From: Ectobacillus ponti
GTDB taxonomy: Bacteria > Bacillota > Bacilli > Bacillales > Bacillaceae_G
Assembly (NCBI RefSeq): GCF_024294785.1
Contig: NZ_JANCLT010000014.1
Span: forward strand, 40,953 to 104,952
Direction of reading: 5' to 3'
DNA length: 64,000 bases
The notes under the pieces were generated by a model. That model did no database searches. It saw only the letters and a program-made list of their open reading frames with translations, and was not told where the DNA came from. The position numbers and the translations under genes were made by a program. Below, piece by piece: positions 44,739-53,702 of the stretch. Position 1 is the stretch's first letter. Each line of letters begins with the position of its first letter.

Positions 44739-44768
44739 AAAGGCAGCTGCAGGATGCAGGCTGCCTTT
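44739..44768. terminator. Bidirectional terminator
   Basis: AAAGGCAGC / GCTGCCTTT with an inner CTGCA/TGCAG; lies between convergent genes and touches the stop of the Spo0E-like gene. Confidence 0.7.
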
Positions 44769-44946
44769 ACGAATCAAATGGAATGTGATAGATACGCCTC
44801 TGATATTGCACAATGAGATAGTCCAAGATTTGGCTGATCCGGACTGTCTCCTCATGAAACAGTCCGTTTCTTTTGGCTGTTTCATGCATGCTTTCGCGCA
44901 GCCGCTCAATCTCCTCATACAAAAAGCTTAAGTTTTCATCCTTCAT
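44767..44946 (-). CDS. Spo0E-like aspartyl-phosphate phosphatase
   Basis: 59 aa from ATG 44946 (MKDENLSFLYEEIERLRESMHETA). The family signature is SQILDYLIVQYQ (usually SQxLDxLIxxY) near residue 40. Two helices, as in Spo0E proteins, which dephosphorylate Spo0A and delay sporulation. A longer in-frame extension upstream has no better ribosome binding site; GGGGA lies 12 nt and GGAAAG directly upstream of the chosen ATG. Confidence 0.82.
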   Translation of the reverse strand: MKDENLSFLYEEIERLRESMHETAKRNGLFHEETVRISQILDYLIVQYQRRIYHIPFDS

Positions 44947-45164
44947 CTTTCCGAATCCCCTAATTTCAAAAATCTGTTTTTCCCTATATAAAGTTAACAT
45001 ATTCATATATATACAACAAGATAAAATCCAAAAAAGACAAAGTTTAACATGTAAAGTACTTGAACGCCCTATTTTGATTGGTTCTGCGGCAGAAGGGATA
45101 GGCCTACATATCCTGCCGCACTCATAAGATGGTGAGGAAGGAATACCAGAGATGGAGGGATGGC

Positions 45165-46058
45165 ATGGCAACAGAGACACAGGCATTTATTGACCGGATC
45201 GCTCCTTTTGCTGTGGAGAACCAGAACAAATACGGCATCCTCGCTTCCTTGACCATCGCGCAGGCGATTTTGGAAAGCGGATGGGGCCGCTCTGTTTTGG
45301 CCACGCAAGCAAATAATTTGTTTGGAATTAAGGGGACAGGTCCGGCAGGCAGCTTTACTATTGAAACAACAGACTATCGGGATGGGCAGCCTTATCAGGA
45401 TACAGCGGTATTTCGCAAGTACAACTCCTGGCAGGAAAGCATAGAGGACCATGCCAAGTTCCTCCAAGCACCGCGCTATCAGGCAATCATCGGAGAGGCA
45501 GACTACAAGACAGCGGCGCGGAAGATGCAAACTGCCGGATACACAACCGATCCAGCTTATCCAGACAACCTCATCAGATTGATTGAACAATATCAACTGT
45601 CCCGCTATGATGCGCCGCGTGTATCTGCAGGGCCTGCAACACAGCAGGAGACAGGGGTTGTTACTGTACTGGTTGATGCGTTGAATCTGCGCAGCGGCCC
45701 CGGGTTGCAGTATCCTGTATTGCGCACACTGGCAAAGGGCACAAGATGGAAGGTGTATGGAAGTCCGGTTCATGGCTGGTACAATCTTGGAGGAGACCAG
45801 TGGTGTTCAGCCGGCGCTGCTTATGTATCCTTTTCCCCCTCTCCGCCCGCCCCCTCCGCCCCCAAGAGCATAGGTATTGTTGAAATTCTCACGGACTTAA
45901 ATCTGCGCCGCGGTCCCGGCACACAATTTGACATTATTCGTATCCTGCGTCCTGGTGAACGTTATGTCGTGTTTACCAGCAGCAATGGCTGGTACAATCT
46001 GGGGGGCAATCAGTGGTGTTCAGCCGGTACGCAGTACGTCCGGTTCATCCCGACGTAA
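45165..46058 (+). CDS. GH73-type glucosaminidase with two SH3b domains
   Basis: 297 aa from ATG 45165 (GGAGGGATGGC upstream). The catalytic domain (1-150) contains ILASLTIAQAILESGWGRS with the catalytic Glu, NNLFGIKG and the YNSWQESIEDHAKFL block. Two SH3b repeats follow (VDALNLRSGPGLQYPVL and LTDLNLRRGPGTQFDII), each ending GWYNLGG-QWCSAG, joined by a Pro/Ser linker. It cleaves N-acetylglucosamine bonds in peptidoglycan. No signal peptide is visible, unlike housekeeping autolysins, so release by holin, lysis or sporulation is possible. Divergent from the Spo0E-like gene. Confidence 0.87.
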   Translation: MATETQAFIDRIAPFAVENQNKYGILASLTIAQAILESGWGRSVLATQANNLFGIKGTGPAGSFTIETTDYRDGQPYQDTAVFRKYNSWQESIEDHAKFLQAPRYQAIIGEADYKTAARKMQTAGYTTDPAYPDNLIRLIEQYQLSRYDAPRVSAGPATQQETGVVTVLVDALNLRSGPGLQYPVLRTLAKGTRWKVYGSPVHGWYNLGGDQWCSAGAAYVSFSPSPPAPSAPKSIGIVEILTDLNLRRGPGTQFDIIRILRPGERYVVFTSSNGWYNLGGNQWCSAGTQYVRFIPT

Positions 46059-46076
46059 ATGGGATCTGCTTCGCCC

Positions 46077-46110
46077 AAACACCTCTCCTATAACGGGGAG
46101 GTGTTTTTTT
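46077..46110 (+). terminator. Rho-independent terminator
   Basis: AACACCTCTCC-TATAAC-GGGGAGGTGTT with one bulge, then TTTTT. Confidence 0.8.
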
Positions 46111-46245
46111 AGGACTGAACAACGAAACGAAGAATTCCTGTCTCACCCCCTTCAATATCTCCCAACGTCCCCTCCCCTTACATAAAACGGAAACATTTAC
46201 AAAGAATATAAGTGACATTACGGAAAGATTCAGGGAGGTTTCAGT

Positions 46246-47085
46246 ATGTTTTGTAACACATTCTGCAGAATGCTGCTTTGCAGTATCTTGCTTGCAGCAG
46301 CTGTATGGAGCAGCCCGGGGCAGGCTGGGAACACGATGGCATTCTCGGCGGCCGCCATCCGGAAAGGGGCAACCGGGGATGATGTCATTGAACTGCAGGC
46401 ACGCCTTCAATATATCGGCTTTTATAGCGGCAAGATCGACGGTGCCTTCGGCTGGAGCACATATTGGGCGCTGCGGAATTTCCAAAGCAAGTTTGGCCTG
46501 CCTGTTGATGGTGTGGCCGGGGCGACAACGAAGCAAAAGCTGACGAATGCCTCTAAATATGATGCGGCTTGGGTAAAGGGGCAAATTCGCCAGGGCAATG
46601 ATTTCACGTATTACGGCGGCCGTTCCTTGGCCAGCCAAGTAAAAGGCAAAGGGGGCGGCAGTGCACCTGCAAAACAAGCTTCCCCGAGTCAATCCGTCAA
46701 ACCAACTGCCGCAAATGTGCCCAATGGCTTTTCGCAAAGCGACTTGCAACTGCTGGCACGTGCAGTTTACGGAGAAGCGCGAGGGGAGCCTTACGAAGGA
46801 CAGGTTGCCATAGCGGCGGTGATTTTGAACCGTATCAGCAGCCCTTCCTTTCCCAATACCATCGCGGGTGTGATTTACGAACCGCTGGCATTTACCTGCG
46901 TCGCTGACGGCCAAATTAATCTGACGCCAAATGATTCTGCCAGAAAGGCTGTTACAGATGCGATGAATGGCTGGGATCCAAGCCAGGGAGCCACCTATTA
47001 CTTCAATCCGGCTACCGCCACCAGCAAGTGGATTTGGAGCCGTCCGCAAATTAAGAAGATCGGCAAGCACATCTTTTGCAAATAA
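46246..47085 (+). CDS. sleB: SleB, germination-specific spore cortex-lytic enzyme
   Basis: 279 aa with AGGGAGG before the ATG. Signal peptide at residues 1-34; peptidoglycan-binding domain 38-100 (GATGDDVIELQARLQYIGFYSGKIDG...TYWALRNFQ); Gly/Ser/Pro linker; Hydrolase_2 catalytic domain from about 165 (LLARAVYGEARGEPYEGQVAIAAVILNR, catalytic Glu in GEARGE; FTCVADGQIN). It is a lytic transglycosylase that degrades cortex during germination. First gene of the sleB-ypeB-ylaJ operon, expected to be expressed in the forespore; a sigma-G promoter was not clear by eye. Confidence 0.95.
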   Translation: MFCNTFCRMLLCSILLAAAVWSSPGQAGNTMAFSAAAIRKGATGDDVIELQARLQYIGFYSGKIDGAFGWSTYWALRNFQSKFGLPVDGVAGATTKQKLTNASKYDAAWVKGQIRQGNDFTYYGGRSLASQVKGKGGGSAPAKQASPSQSVKPTAANVPNGFSQSDLQLLARAVYGEARGEPYEGQVAIAAVILNRISSPSFPNTIAGVIYEPLAFTCVADGQINLTPNDSARKAVTDAMNGWDPSQGATYYFNPATATSKWIWSRPQIKKIGKHIFCK

Positions 47086-47103
47086 AGGAGAGGAGAGCAT
47101 GCT

Positions 47104-48444
47104 ATGATACGATCCTTACTGGTCGGTATCCTGTCCATTGTGGTCATCAGCACCGCATACTGGGGGTATCGGGAGCATCAAGAGAAGAATGCTGTCCTCA
47201 TTCGGGCGGAAAACAACTATCAGCGCGCCTTTCATGATTTAACCTATAACTTAGATCTGCTGCAGGACAAAATTGGCACGACATTGGCCATGAACTCCCG
47301 TACGTCCTTATCGCCGGCGCTTGCAGAAGTATGGCGCCTCACCTCAAAAGCACACTCGGATGTGGGGCAGCTGCCACTAACGATTCTGCCGTTCAACAAG
47401 ACAGAAGATTTTCTCTCCAAAATTGGAGACTTCAGCTACCGCACCGCGATCCGGGATCTCGACAAGGAACCGTTAAGCGATGCGGAATACCAAAAGCTGC
47501 AGCAACTGTATCAGCATGCAAGCGAAATTCAAAAAGAGATGCGCCGCGTGCAGCATCTTGTCATCAAGAATAATTTGCGCTGGATGGATGTGGAGCTTGC
47601 CTTGTCCACCAACAAACGCCCGGCAGACAATACCATCATTGATGGATTTCGCACGGTAGAACGGAATGTGGAAGCCTATGCCGAAACAGATTTCGGCCCG
47701 ACCGCCACCAGCCTGGAGAAACCGAAGCAAGGCTTCTCCCGCCTCAAAGGAGATTTTATTACCGAGGAGCAGGCGAAAGAGAAGGCCCTCAGCTTCTTGG
47801 GCTTGCGTACCGGAGAGCGCATCACGGCAGAGAAAAGCGGCAAAGGGGCCAACAATCGCTTTTACAGTCTCCGCATCCATCATCCGCAGACGAAGAGTGA
47901 CACGTATATGGACGTTGCCGCAAAAGGCGGATACCCCATTTTTGTAATCAACAACCGTGAAATCGGGGAGCGAAAGCTGAGCCTGAGTGAAGCGGCCGAT
48001 AAAGGAGCACAGTTTTTAAAAGAGCATGGTTTTCAGCATATGGAGCTGTATGACAGCTCCCAGTATGACTCTGCCGCTGCATTGACTTTCGTGACAAATC
48101 AGGATGGTGTCCGGGTGTATCCTGAATCCATTCAAATGAAGATAGCTTTGGACGATGGATCCATGATTGGCTTTTCTGCGAGAGATTATCTCTCTTCTTA
48201 CCAGGTGCGGCAAATTCCAAAGCCGGCTATTTCTGTCGAAGAAGCGAGAAAGAAAATCAATCAAAATGTTCAAATCCAGGAAGAACGGAAAGCCATTATT
48301 GTGAATGACCTCAAGAAGGAAGTACTGTGCTATGAGTTTATGGGGACATTCAAAAGCAACACGTATCAAATCTTCATCAATGCAGCAACCGGCATGGAGG
48401 AAAAGGTAAAGAAATTGCAGAACGTAGAGCCGGTATATGATTAA
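47104..48444 (+). CDS. ypeB: YpeB, germination protein
   Basis: 446 aa; AGGAGAGGAGAG before the ATG. One N-terminal membrane anchor (residues 5-22), then a helical region and C-terminal PepSY-like repeats (EEQAKEKALSFLGLRTGERIT; SVEEARKKINQNVQIQEERKA). Family knowledge: YpeB and SleB stabilise each other in the spore inner membrane/cortex region. It lies 18 bases after sleB and its stop region overlaps the ribosome binding site area of ylaJ. Confidence 0.95.
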   Translation: MIRSLLVGILSIVVISTAYWGYREHQEKNAVLIRAENNYQRAFHDLTYNLDLLQDKIGTTLAMNSRTSLSPALAEVWRLTSKAHSDVGQLPLTILPFNKTEDFLSKIGDFSYRTAIRDLDKEPLSDAEYQKLQQLYQHASEIQKEMRRVQHLVIKNNLRWMDVELALSTNKRPADNTIIDGFRTVERNVEAYAETDFGPTATSLEKPKQGFSRLKGDFITEEQAKEKALSFLGLRTGERITAEKSGKGANNRFYSLRIHHPQTKSDTYMDVAAKGGYPIFVINNREIGERKLSLSEAADKGAQFLKEHGFQHMELYDSSQYDSAAALTFVTNQDGVRVYPESIQMKIALDDGSMIGFSARDYLSSYQVRQIPKPAISVEEARKKINQNVQIQEERKAIIVNDLKKEVLCYEFMGTFKSNTYQIFINAATGMEEKVKKLQNVEPVYD

Positions 48445-48457
48445 GGAGGGGACTGTG

Positions 48458-49054
48458 ATGAGAGGTGCCTGGGTTGCTTTGCTGCTGTTATGCCTGTTGG
48501 CAGCCTGCAGTACAAGGGAAAAGGAAACAGCGCAGTCAGATACAAGCAAAAAGCTCATTTCTGTAAATGATACGGTTATGAAAAACAAAACATATCAAGC
48601 TGATCACAGCACGTCCCGCCATCTTGTCCAGCTTGCCAAGAGTGTGCCGAACGTACAGGATGCCACCGCGCTTGTCATTGGCCCGTATGCAGTGGTGGGC
48701 ATTGACGTCAAGGATCGGCTGGAGCGTTCCCGGGTGGAGGTCATCAAGTATACAGTAGCTGAAACGATGAAAACGGACCCCCGCGGCGCAAAGGCCGTTG
48801 TCATCGCGGATCCGGATACAGTCCAACGCCTGCGGCAAATGGGAACCGAAATCCGCCATGGCCGGCCGGTTTCCGGCATTCTGAATGAGCTGGCGGCTAT
48901 TGTGGGAAGGGTCATGCCCCAGCTTCCAAACGATATTCTGCAAAATCCGGATGAGAAGCTGCCGAAGCAATATGACAATCAGTTGGACTCTGACGAAAAA
49001 ACACAGCTGCGCAACGAGCAAGAGAAGCAGTCTAATTACCATATGAACCGCTAA
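48458..49054 (+). CDS. ylaJ: YhcN/YlaJ family sporulation lipoprotein
   Basis: 198 aa from ATG 48458 (AAGGAGGGGACTGTG upstream). Lipobox LLAAC at residues 12-16 gives a lipid-anchored Cys. The mature part has the YhcN/YlaJ core VQDATALVIGPYAVVGIDVKDRLE and a charged tail (PKQYDNQLDSDEKTQLRNEQ). Third gene of the sleB operon as in the B. cereus group, where it contributes to germination. Terminator follows directly. Confidence 0.92.
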   Translation: MRGAWVALLLLCLLAACSTREKETAQSDTSKKLISVNDTVMKNKTYQADHSTSRHLVQLAKSVPNVQDATALVIGPYAVVGIDVKDRLERSRVEVIKYTVAETMKTDPRGAKAVVIADPDTVQRLRQMGTEIRHGRPVSGILNELAAIVGRVMPQLPNDILQNPDEKLPKQYDNQLDSDEKTQLRNEQEKQSNYHMNR

Positions 49055-49077
49055 GCCCGGCATCAGCCGGGCTTTTG
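49053..49077 (+). terminator. Rho-independent terminator
   Basis: AAGCCCGG-CATCAG-CCGGGCTT then TTG, starting at the ylaJ stop. Confidence 0.75.
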
Positions 49078-49150
49078 CATGCGAAAAAGAGGAAAGCCTG
49101 TGTGGTATCCAGAATACATAAGGGAAAACAAGCGAGAGGAGGCCATCTTC

Positions 49151-49696
49151 ATGAGAACCATCTACCTGATCCGCCATTGCCAGGCTTCCGGCCAAGAGGC
49201 CGAGGCGGAACTTACGGCTCTTGGCCGGCAACAGGCGCAGCAATTGGCGGATTTTCTGCTTGCAAAACCTATCGATGTCATTTTATCCAGTCCGTTTGTG
49301 CGTACGGTGCAGTCTATTGCTCCATATGCCAATGCAAGGAGTGCTGCCATTCATACAGATGCCCGCTTGGAGGAACGGATTTTGTGCGCCGGACCTCTGG
49401 AGGACTGGCTGGTTAGACTGGAACAGACTTTTCAGGATTTTCATTTGGCGTTGCCTGGCGGAGAATCCAGTCAAGCCGCGATGGACCGGGCAGCTTCGGC
49501 TGTTGCTGCACTGCTTCAAAGAGAGTGGCAAACAGCTGCGGTGGTCACACACGGAAATCTGATGGCGCTTTTGCTGCGGCATTTTGATGGTGTGTCCGGA
49601 TTTGAGGCATGGCGCAGTTTGTCGAATCCTGATGTCTATGAAATTCAAATGGGGCAGAGCGGGACTTCGGTCCAGCGCATCTGGAGAGAAGCATGA
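49151..49696 (+). CDS. Histidine phosphatase (phosphoglycerate-mutase-like) family protein
   Basis: 181 aa from ATG 49151 (GAGAGGAGGCC upstream). The catalytic phospho-His is in LIRHCQAS (the usual RHG reads RHC), the partner Arg in SSPFVRTVQS (about 57), Glu in RLEERI (about 80) and the second His in VVTHGNLM (about 142). It is a small-molecule or sugar-phosphate phosphatase. It overlaps the next gene by 4 bases, so the two are translationally coupled. Confidence 0.87.
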   Translation: MRTIYLIRHCQASGQEAEAELTALGRQQAQQLADFLLAKPIDVILSSPFVRTVQSIAPYANARSAAIHTDARLEERILCAGPLEDWLVRLEQTFQDFHLALPGGESSQAAMDRAASAVAALLQREWQTAAVVTHGNLMALLLRHFDGVSGFEAWRSLSNPDVYEIQMGQSGTSVQRIWREA

Positions 49697-50514
49697 GGAT
49701 TGTTTCTTTGTGTCCGAGTAATACAGAGCTGCTTGTCTATATAGGTGCTTGTGAACATCTCGTTGGGGTGGACAATTATTCAGATTGGCCCGAGGGGGTA
49801 AGGCAGCTGCCCCGGGTGGGCCCGGACTTGTCCATTGATATGCATCACGTCGAGCGGCTGCAGCCGGATTTGGTATTGGCATCCTTAAGTGTGCCCGGCA
49901 TGGAGCGCAACGTCCGGGAGCTGGAGCAGCGAGGAATTCCCCACTTGGTGTTAAACCCTCATTCATTTGCGGAAATCGGAGAGGATTTGCTGCGGGTTGG
50001 GACGGCAACCGGGCGGGAAACGGAAGCAAACCAAGCGGCTGCCGCTTATCATGCGTTTCTTCGTATGTACCGGGAAACAGCGGCTGCTTTGGCGTCAAAG
50101 CCCCGCCTGTACTGGGAATGGTGGCCAAAGCCGGTATTTACGCCGGGACGTGCGAACTGGCTGACAGAAATGAGCAGGCTGGCCGGGGCAGAAAATATCT
50201 TTGCCGATTGTCCGGAAGCCAGTGTACAAACGGATTGGGATGAGGTGCGCCGGCGAAATCCTGATCACATTTGCCTCGCCTGGGTAGGAGTGAGACAAGA
50301 CAAGGTCCAGCCGGCTGTTCTGAAAAAACGGCAGAATTGGCTGGAACTGCCTGCCCTGCAGAGCGGACGTGTCCATATTCTGGAGGAAGCTCTCTATTGC
50401 CGGCCATCACCGCGTTTATTGCTTGGGTTGCAGCAGCTTGCTTATTTGCTTCATCCAGGCGTATTTCCGCCACCGACAGGAGAAGATCCCTTGCTTTCCC
50501 TGCTGCGGGCATGA
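49693..50514 (+). CDS. BtuF-like periplasmic-binding-fold protein, no signal peptide
   Basis: 273 aa. Opens with MRIVSLCPSNTELLVYIGACEHLVGVDNYSDWP, the typical start of cobalamin/Fe-siderophore binding domains, followed by RLQPDLVLAS and the C-terminal lobe QTDWDEVRRRNPDHI. Cytosolic because no signal or lipobox is present and no BtuCD genes are adjacent. Such soluble homologues are common in Bacillus and annotated as cobalamin-binding; the ligand is unproven. Start ATG 49693 overlaps the phosphatase stop (ATGA). Confidence 0.82.
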   Translation: MRIVSLCPSNTELLVYIGACEHLVGVDNYSDWPEGVRQLPRVGPDLSIDMHHVERLQPDLVLASLSVPGMERNVRELEQRGIPHLVLNPHSFAEIGEDLLRVGTATGRETEANQAAAAYHAFLRMYRETAAALASKPRLYWEWWPKPVFTPGRANWLTEMSRLAGAENIFADCPEASVQTDWDEVRRRNPDHICLAWVGVRQDKVQPAVLKKRQNWLELPALQSGRVHILEEALYCRPSPRLLLGLQQLAYLLHPGVFPPPTGEDPLLSLLRA

Positions 50515-50565
50515 CCAGATGCCCGCAAGGCATACTAGTCCATATACCGAATAAGGAGGGTGCAT

Positions 50566-50754
50566 ATGGGTGCAATTGAGCAAGGCGGCTATCGGTTTGA
50601 TATGGAATACAGCGTTCTGCTGCAACGGGGGGCGCTGCATGTATACAGGAACGGGGAGTTTATCGAAGAGCTGTCTTTTGACTTTCAAGGACAGCAGCCA
50701 GACCCGGAGCAAATCGGGGAGCTTGTGTCTTCTTACGTAGAAGCGCATCAGTAA
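50566..50754 (+). CDS. DUF5370 family small protein
   Basis: 62 aa from ATG 50566 (AAGGAGGGTGCAT upstream). The sequence opens GAIEQGGYRFDMEYSVLLQRGALHVYRNGEFIEEL, the DUF5370 pattern known from Bacillus. Soluble, acidic, unknown role. Seventeen bases upstream of the VOC gene and likely in one transcript with it. Confidence 0.78.
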   Translation: MGAIEQGGYRFDMEYSVLLQRGALHVYRNGEFIEELSFDFQGQQPDPEQIGELVSSYVEAHQ

Positions 50755-50770
50755 AGGGGGGAGCCGGAGG

Positions 50771-51568
50771 ATGTGGAATGTCGACCATCTTGTCCATTAT
50801 ATCGAGACAACGCCGGCATCGGCCGCGGAGCATATGCGGCAGCTTGGCTTTCATACGGCCGGCGGCGGCAGCCATACGAATTGGGGAACATGGAACAGCC
50901 TGTGCTACATGGATCTGACCTATATAGAATGGATTGGAATTGAGCATGGGCCTGTTGCAGAGCAATCTGAAAATGCCCTGATCCGCCAGCTTGTGCAAGA
51001 CCGGGAATATGGAGAGGGGCTTTGTCAGATTGCCCTCCGCACATCGTCAGCGGAAGAGACCGCCAGCCTTTTACAGCAGCGCGGCCTGTCCATACAGAGC
51101 ATCGCGCCAGGCATGCGGAGGCGGCCGGACGGTTCAATGATTCAGTGGAGCATGCTGTTTGTGGACAGTGCAGAAACAGAAGTGCCGCTGCCGTTTTTCA
51201 TTGATTGGAAGCAAGCAGATACAGAGCGGCAGGAGGATTTAATGCGGCGAGGCCTTCTTGCACCGCATCCAAACGGGGTCACCGGCATCGAGTCTGTTGT
51301 ATATGCTGTCCGATCTCTTGAGATTGCGGATTTGTGGGCGCATTGGTTTGATGCAGAAGCAACAGAAGCGTTCCAGTCCGACGATCTGCAAGGTGTTTGC
51401 CGTGCTGTTTCCTTTGCCAATCTAAACATTCTCTTTTGTAAGCCAAGCGGGGACGGGTTGGCACAACAGGCCCTGGAAACCCGGGGGGAGCGCCCGTTTC
51501 TTGTTCGATATCAAGGGAAAAATATACCGGGGCAGGCACAGATATACGGCAGCACCTACATATGGTGA
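50771..51568 (+). CDS. Glyoxalase-like (VOC, PF13468-type) protein
   Basis: 265 aa with GGGGGGAGCCGGAGG before the ATG. Starts WNVDHLVHYIETTPASAAEHMRQLGFHTAGGGSHTNWGTWNSLCYM, where the early His and the GTWN block are typical of Glyoxalase_3 proteins; the second module opens at about residue 175 (GIESVVYAVRSLEIADLWAHWF). Function unknown; VOC proteins bind a metal and a small ligand. Cytosolic. Confidence 0.82.
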   Translation: MWNVDHLVHYIETTPASAAEHMRQLGFHTAGGGSHTNWGTWNSLCYMDLTYIEWIGIEHGPVAEQSENALIRQLVQDREYGEGLCQIALRTSSAEETASLLQQRGLSIQSIAPGMRRRPDGSMIQWSMLFVDSAETEVPLPFFIDWKQADTERQEDLMRRGLLAPHPNGVTGIESVVYAVRSLEIADLWAHWFDAEATEAFQSDDLQGVCRAVSFANLNILFCKPSGDGLAQQALETRGERPFLVRYQGKNIPGQAQIYGSTYIW

Positions 51569-51648
51569 AACAGGCTTTTTCCTTGAGAACAGCCGCCAGA
51601 GGCGCTAACATAGAGAAGTAGAGATTTGAACAGATAGGAGAGAGCAGA

Positions 51649-52695
51649 TTGATTCAAACAACAGAAATTGTCCAATACATACAGGAGCTTGTCTCCATTC
51701 CAAGTCCGTCCGGCTATACAGAGGAAGCGATCGCATATGTGGCTGCTTTCATGGAGCAGCACGGCATTTCGTATGAGCGTACGCGCAAAGGCGCATTGTT
51801 GGCTACGATTCCCGGCACAGACACCCGCAAGCATCGTTTACTGACGGCCCACGTGGATACGCTGGGGGCTATGGTGAAAGAAATCAAAGGAAACGGCCGT
51901 CTGCGTCTGACTACAGTCGGCGGATTCCGCTGGAACTCAGTGGAAGGGGAGTATTGCACCATCCATGCGGCTGATGGAAAGACCTATACAGGCACCATCC
52001 TCATGCATCAAACCTCGGTGCATGTGTACAAAAATGCCGGAGATGCGAAGCGTGATGAAGAGAATATAGAAGTCCGCATCGACGCTATGTCTGCCTCCAA
52101 AGCTGAAACGGAGCAGCTTGGCATTTCGGTCGGTGACTTTGTTTCCTTTGCGCCGCGTTTTTCTGTATCTGACAGCGGCTTTATCAAATCGAGGCATTTG
52201 GATGACAAGGCCAGTGTGGGCATCCTTCTGTATTTAGCAAAAAAGCTGAAGGAAGAAGGCACGGCACTTCCTTATACCACCCATTTCCTCATTTCTAATA
52301 ACGAAGAGATTGGCTATGGCGGCAACTCCAACATTCCGGCAGAAACGGTGGAATACCTGGCGGTGGATATGGGAGCCATCGGCGATACGCAGGCGACAAA
52401 TGAGCACAGCGTGTCCATTTGCGCCAAGGACTCCAGCGGACCGTATCATTATCAACTGAGGCAGTATCTGGTTTCCTTGGCGAAGCAGCACGGGATTGAT
52501 TACCGCGTTGATATTTACCCGTATTACAGCTCAGATGCGTCTGCCGCCATCCGGGCCGGCTATGATGTGATGCACGGTCTGATCGGTCCGGGCATTGATG
52601 CGTCACATGCTTTTGAACGTACGCATGTGCAATCACTGGAGCATACGGCAGCCTTGCTGTGGTATTATGTCCAGAGTGAGCTTGTAAGCGGATAA
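51649..52695 (+). CDS. M42 family metallopeptidase (glutamyl aminopeptidase / endoglucanase-M-like)
   Basis: 348 aa, TTG start with TAGGAGAG 7 nt upstream. Metal ligands: His and Asp in LLTAHVDTLG (about 66), Asp in SRHLDDKASVG (about 183), Glu pair in SNNEEIGYGG (about 217), Asp in AVDMGAIGD (about 239) and His in GIDASHAFERTH (about 321). A dinuclear zinc or cobalt aminopeptidase of the tetrahedral type. Single gene. Confidence 0.9.
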   Translation: MIQTTEIVQYIQELVSIPSPSGYTEEAIAYVAAFMEQHGISYERTRKGALLATIPGTDTRKHRLLTAHVDTLGAMVKEIKGNGRLRLTTVGGFRWNSVEGEYCTIHAADGKTYTGTILMHQTSVHVYKNAGDAKRDEENIEVRIDAMSASKAETEQLGISVGDFVSFAPRFSVSDSGFIKSRHLDDKASVGILLYLAKKLKEEGTALPYTTHFLISNNEEIGYGGNSNIPAETVEYLAVDMGAIGDTQATNEHSVSICAKDSSGPYHYQLRQYLVSLAKQHGIDYRVDIYPYYSSDASAAIRAGYDVMHGLIGPGIDASHAFERTHVQSLEHTAALLWYYVQSELVSG

Positions 52696-52806
52696 CAGCC
52701 TATTTTTTCAGGGGTCTGACACCTTGCCAAAGAATCTGCCATAGTATACATCATCCGTGCAGCAGCTTTAGTTAGGCATCGCGGAATATAAAGGAGGCAG
52801 AAAGTT

Positions 52807-52953
52807 ATGTATGGTTATGGATACCCTGGCTATGGATATGGTTACGGCGGTGGATTCGGCGGCGCTTATGGCGGATTCGCGCTTCTCGTTGTCCTGTTTA
52901 TCTTGCTGATTATTATCGGTGCCAGCTTTATCGGCTATGGCGGCGCTTGTTGA
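52807..52953 (+). CDS. YjcZ-type small sporulation protein
   Basis: 48 aa. A Gly/Tyr-rich head ([16 protein letters not shown]) is followed by [15 protein letters not shown], the hydrophobic signature of the YjcZ/YtxC small sporulation proteins, and a short tail. AAAGGAGG lies 8-9 nt before the ATG. Probably a membrane-associated peptide made during sporulation. Confidence 0.87.
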   Translation: MYGYGYPGYGYGYGGGFGGAYGGFALLVVLFILLIIIGASFIGYGGAC

Positions 52954-53055
52954 TTATAATTGGTGCAGGCGATAGCGACTAATTTAAAAACTATGAGAGT
53001 CTCTGTAAAGGCAGGGGCTCTTTCCCGTATTCCCTATGGAAGGAGAGGCATACAG

Positions 53056-53670
53056 ATGAACCTGGAGAGCATGTATCAGAAACTGCAACAGCATACCCCT
53101 GCTGTATTGGGCAGCCGGCGGACTCCGCATTTTGCCATACTTCTTCCGCTGGTAGAGCGTGAGGGAGAGGTACATATCTTATTTGAAGTACGGGCGCGCC
53201 GGATGCGCCGGCAGCCGGGAGAAATTTGTTTTCCGGGCGGGAAGGTTGACCGCAGCGATCCCGATGAGCGGTATACAGCCATCCGGGAAACAACAGAAGA
53301 GCTTGGCATCACCGCAGGCTGTGTGACTCACGTTCTGCCGCTGGACTATCTTGTGTCTGCTTCCGGCACCATCATTTACCCCTTTGTGGGACAAGTGCAG
53401 GCAGAAGGCATGACGCCAAATCCCGGTGAGGTGGAGGAGGTGTTTACCGTACCCCTTTCGCATTTTCAACAGACACAGCCGGACGTGCACCTTTTGCACC
53501 TGAAGCCGGTTCCGGAACCGGGCTTTCCGTTCCATCTCATTCCGGGCGGAGAAAACTATAACTGGCAAACACGTTCAATGGAGGAGTACTTTTACCACTA
53601 TGAAGACAAAGTGATCTGGGGTCTGACGGCCCGTATTTTACAGCACTTTTTGGAAATTATTCATACATAA
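53056..53670 (+). CDS. Nudix hydrolase, CoA pyrophosphatase type
   Basis: 204 aa from ATG 53056 (AAGGAGAGG upstream). The UPF0035 segment QPGEICFPGGKVD and a Nudix box with a longer first spacer (GGKVDRSDPDERYTAIRE, then TTEELGI) place it with NudL/YeaB CoA and acyl-CoA pyrophosphatases, which split CoA into phosphopantetheine and 3',5'-ADP. The C-terminus has the expected EEYFYHYEDKVIWGLTARIL. Terminator at 53669. Confidence 0.9.
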   Translation: MNLESMYQKLQQHTPAVLGSRRTPHFAILLPLVEREGEVHILFEVRARRMRRQPGEICFPGGKVDRSDPDERYTAIRETTEELGITAGCVTHVLPLDYLVSASGTIIYPFVGQVQAEGMTPNPGEVEEVFTVPLSHFQQTQPDVHLLHLKPVPEPGFPFHLIPGGENYNWQTRSMEEYFYHYEDKVIWGLTARILQHFLEIIHT

Positions 53671-53701
53671 AAACCCGGCGCTGTGAAGCACCGGGTTTTT
53701 C
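53669..53701. terminator. Bidirectional terminator between convergent genes
   Basis: AAAAACCCGG / CCGGGTTTTT with a 12-nt loop, and flanking A and T runs. Confidence 0.85.
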
Positions 53702-53702
53702 G

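Noticed and set aside
46150-46245. Sigma-G promoter of sleB
   Set aside because: AT-rich, but no -10 or -35 match of reasonable quality could be fixed by eye.
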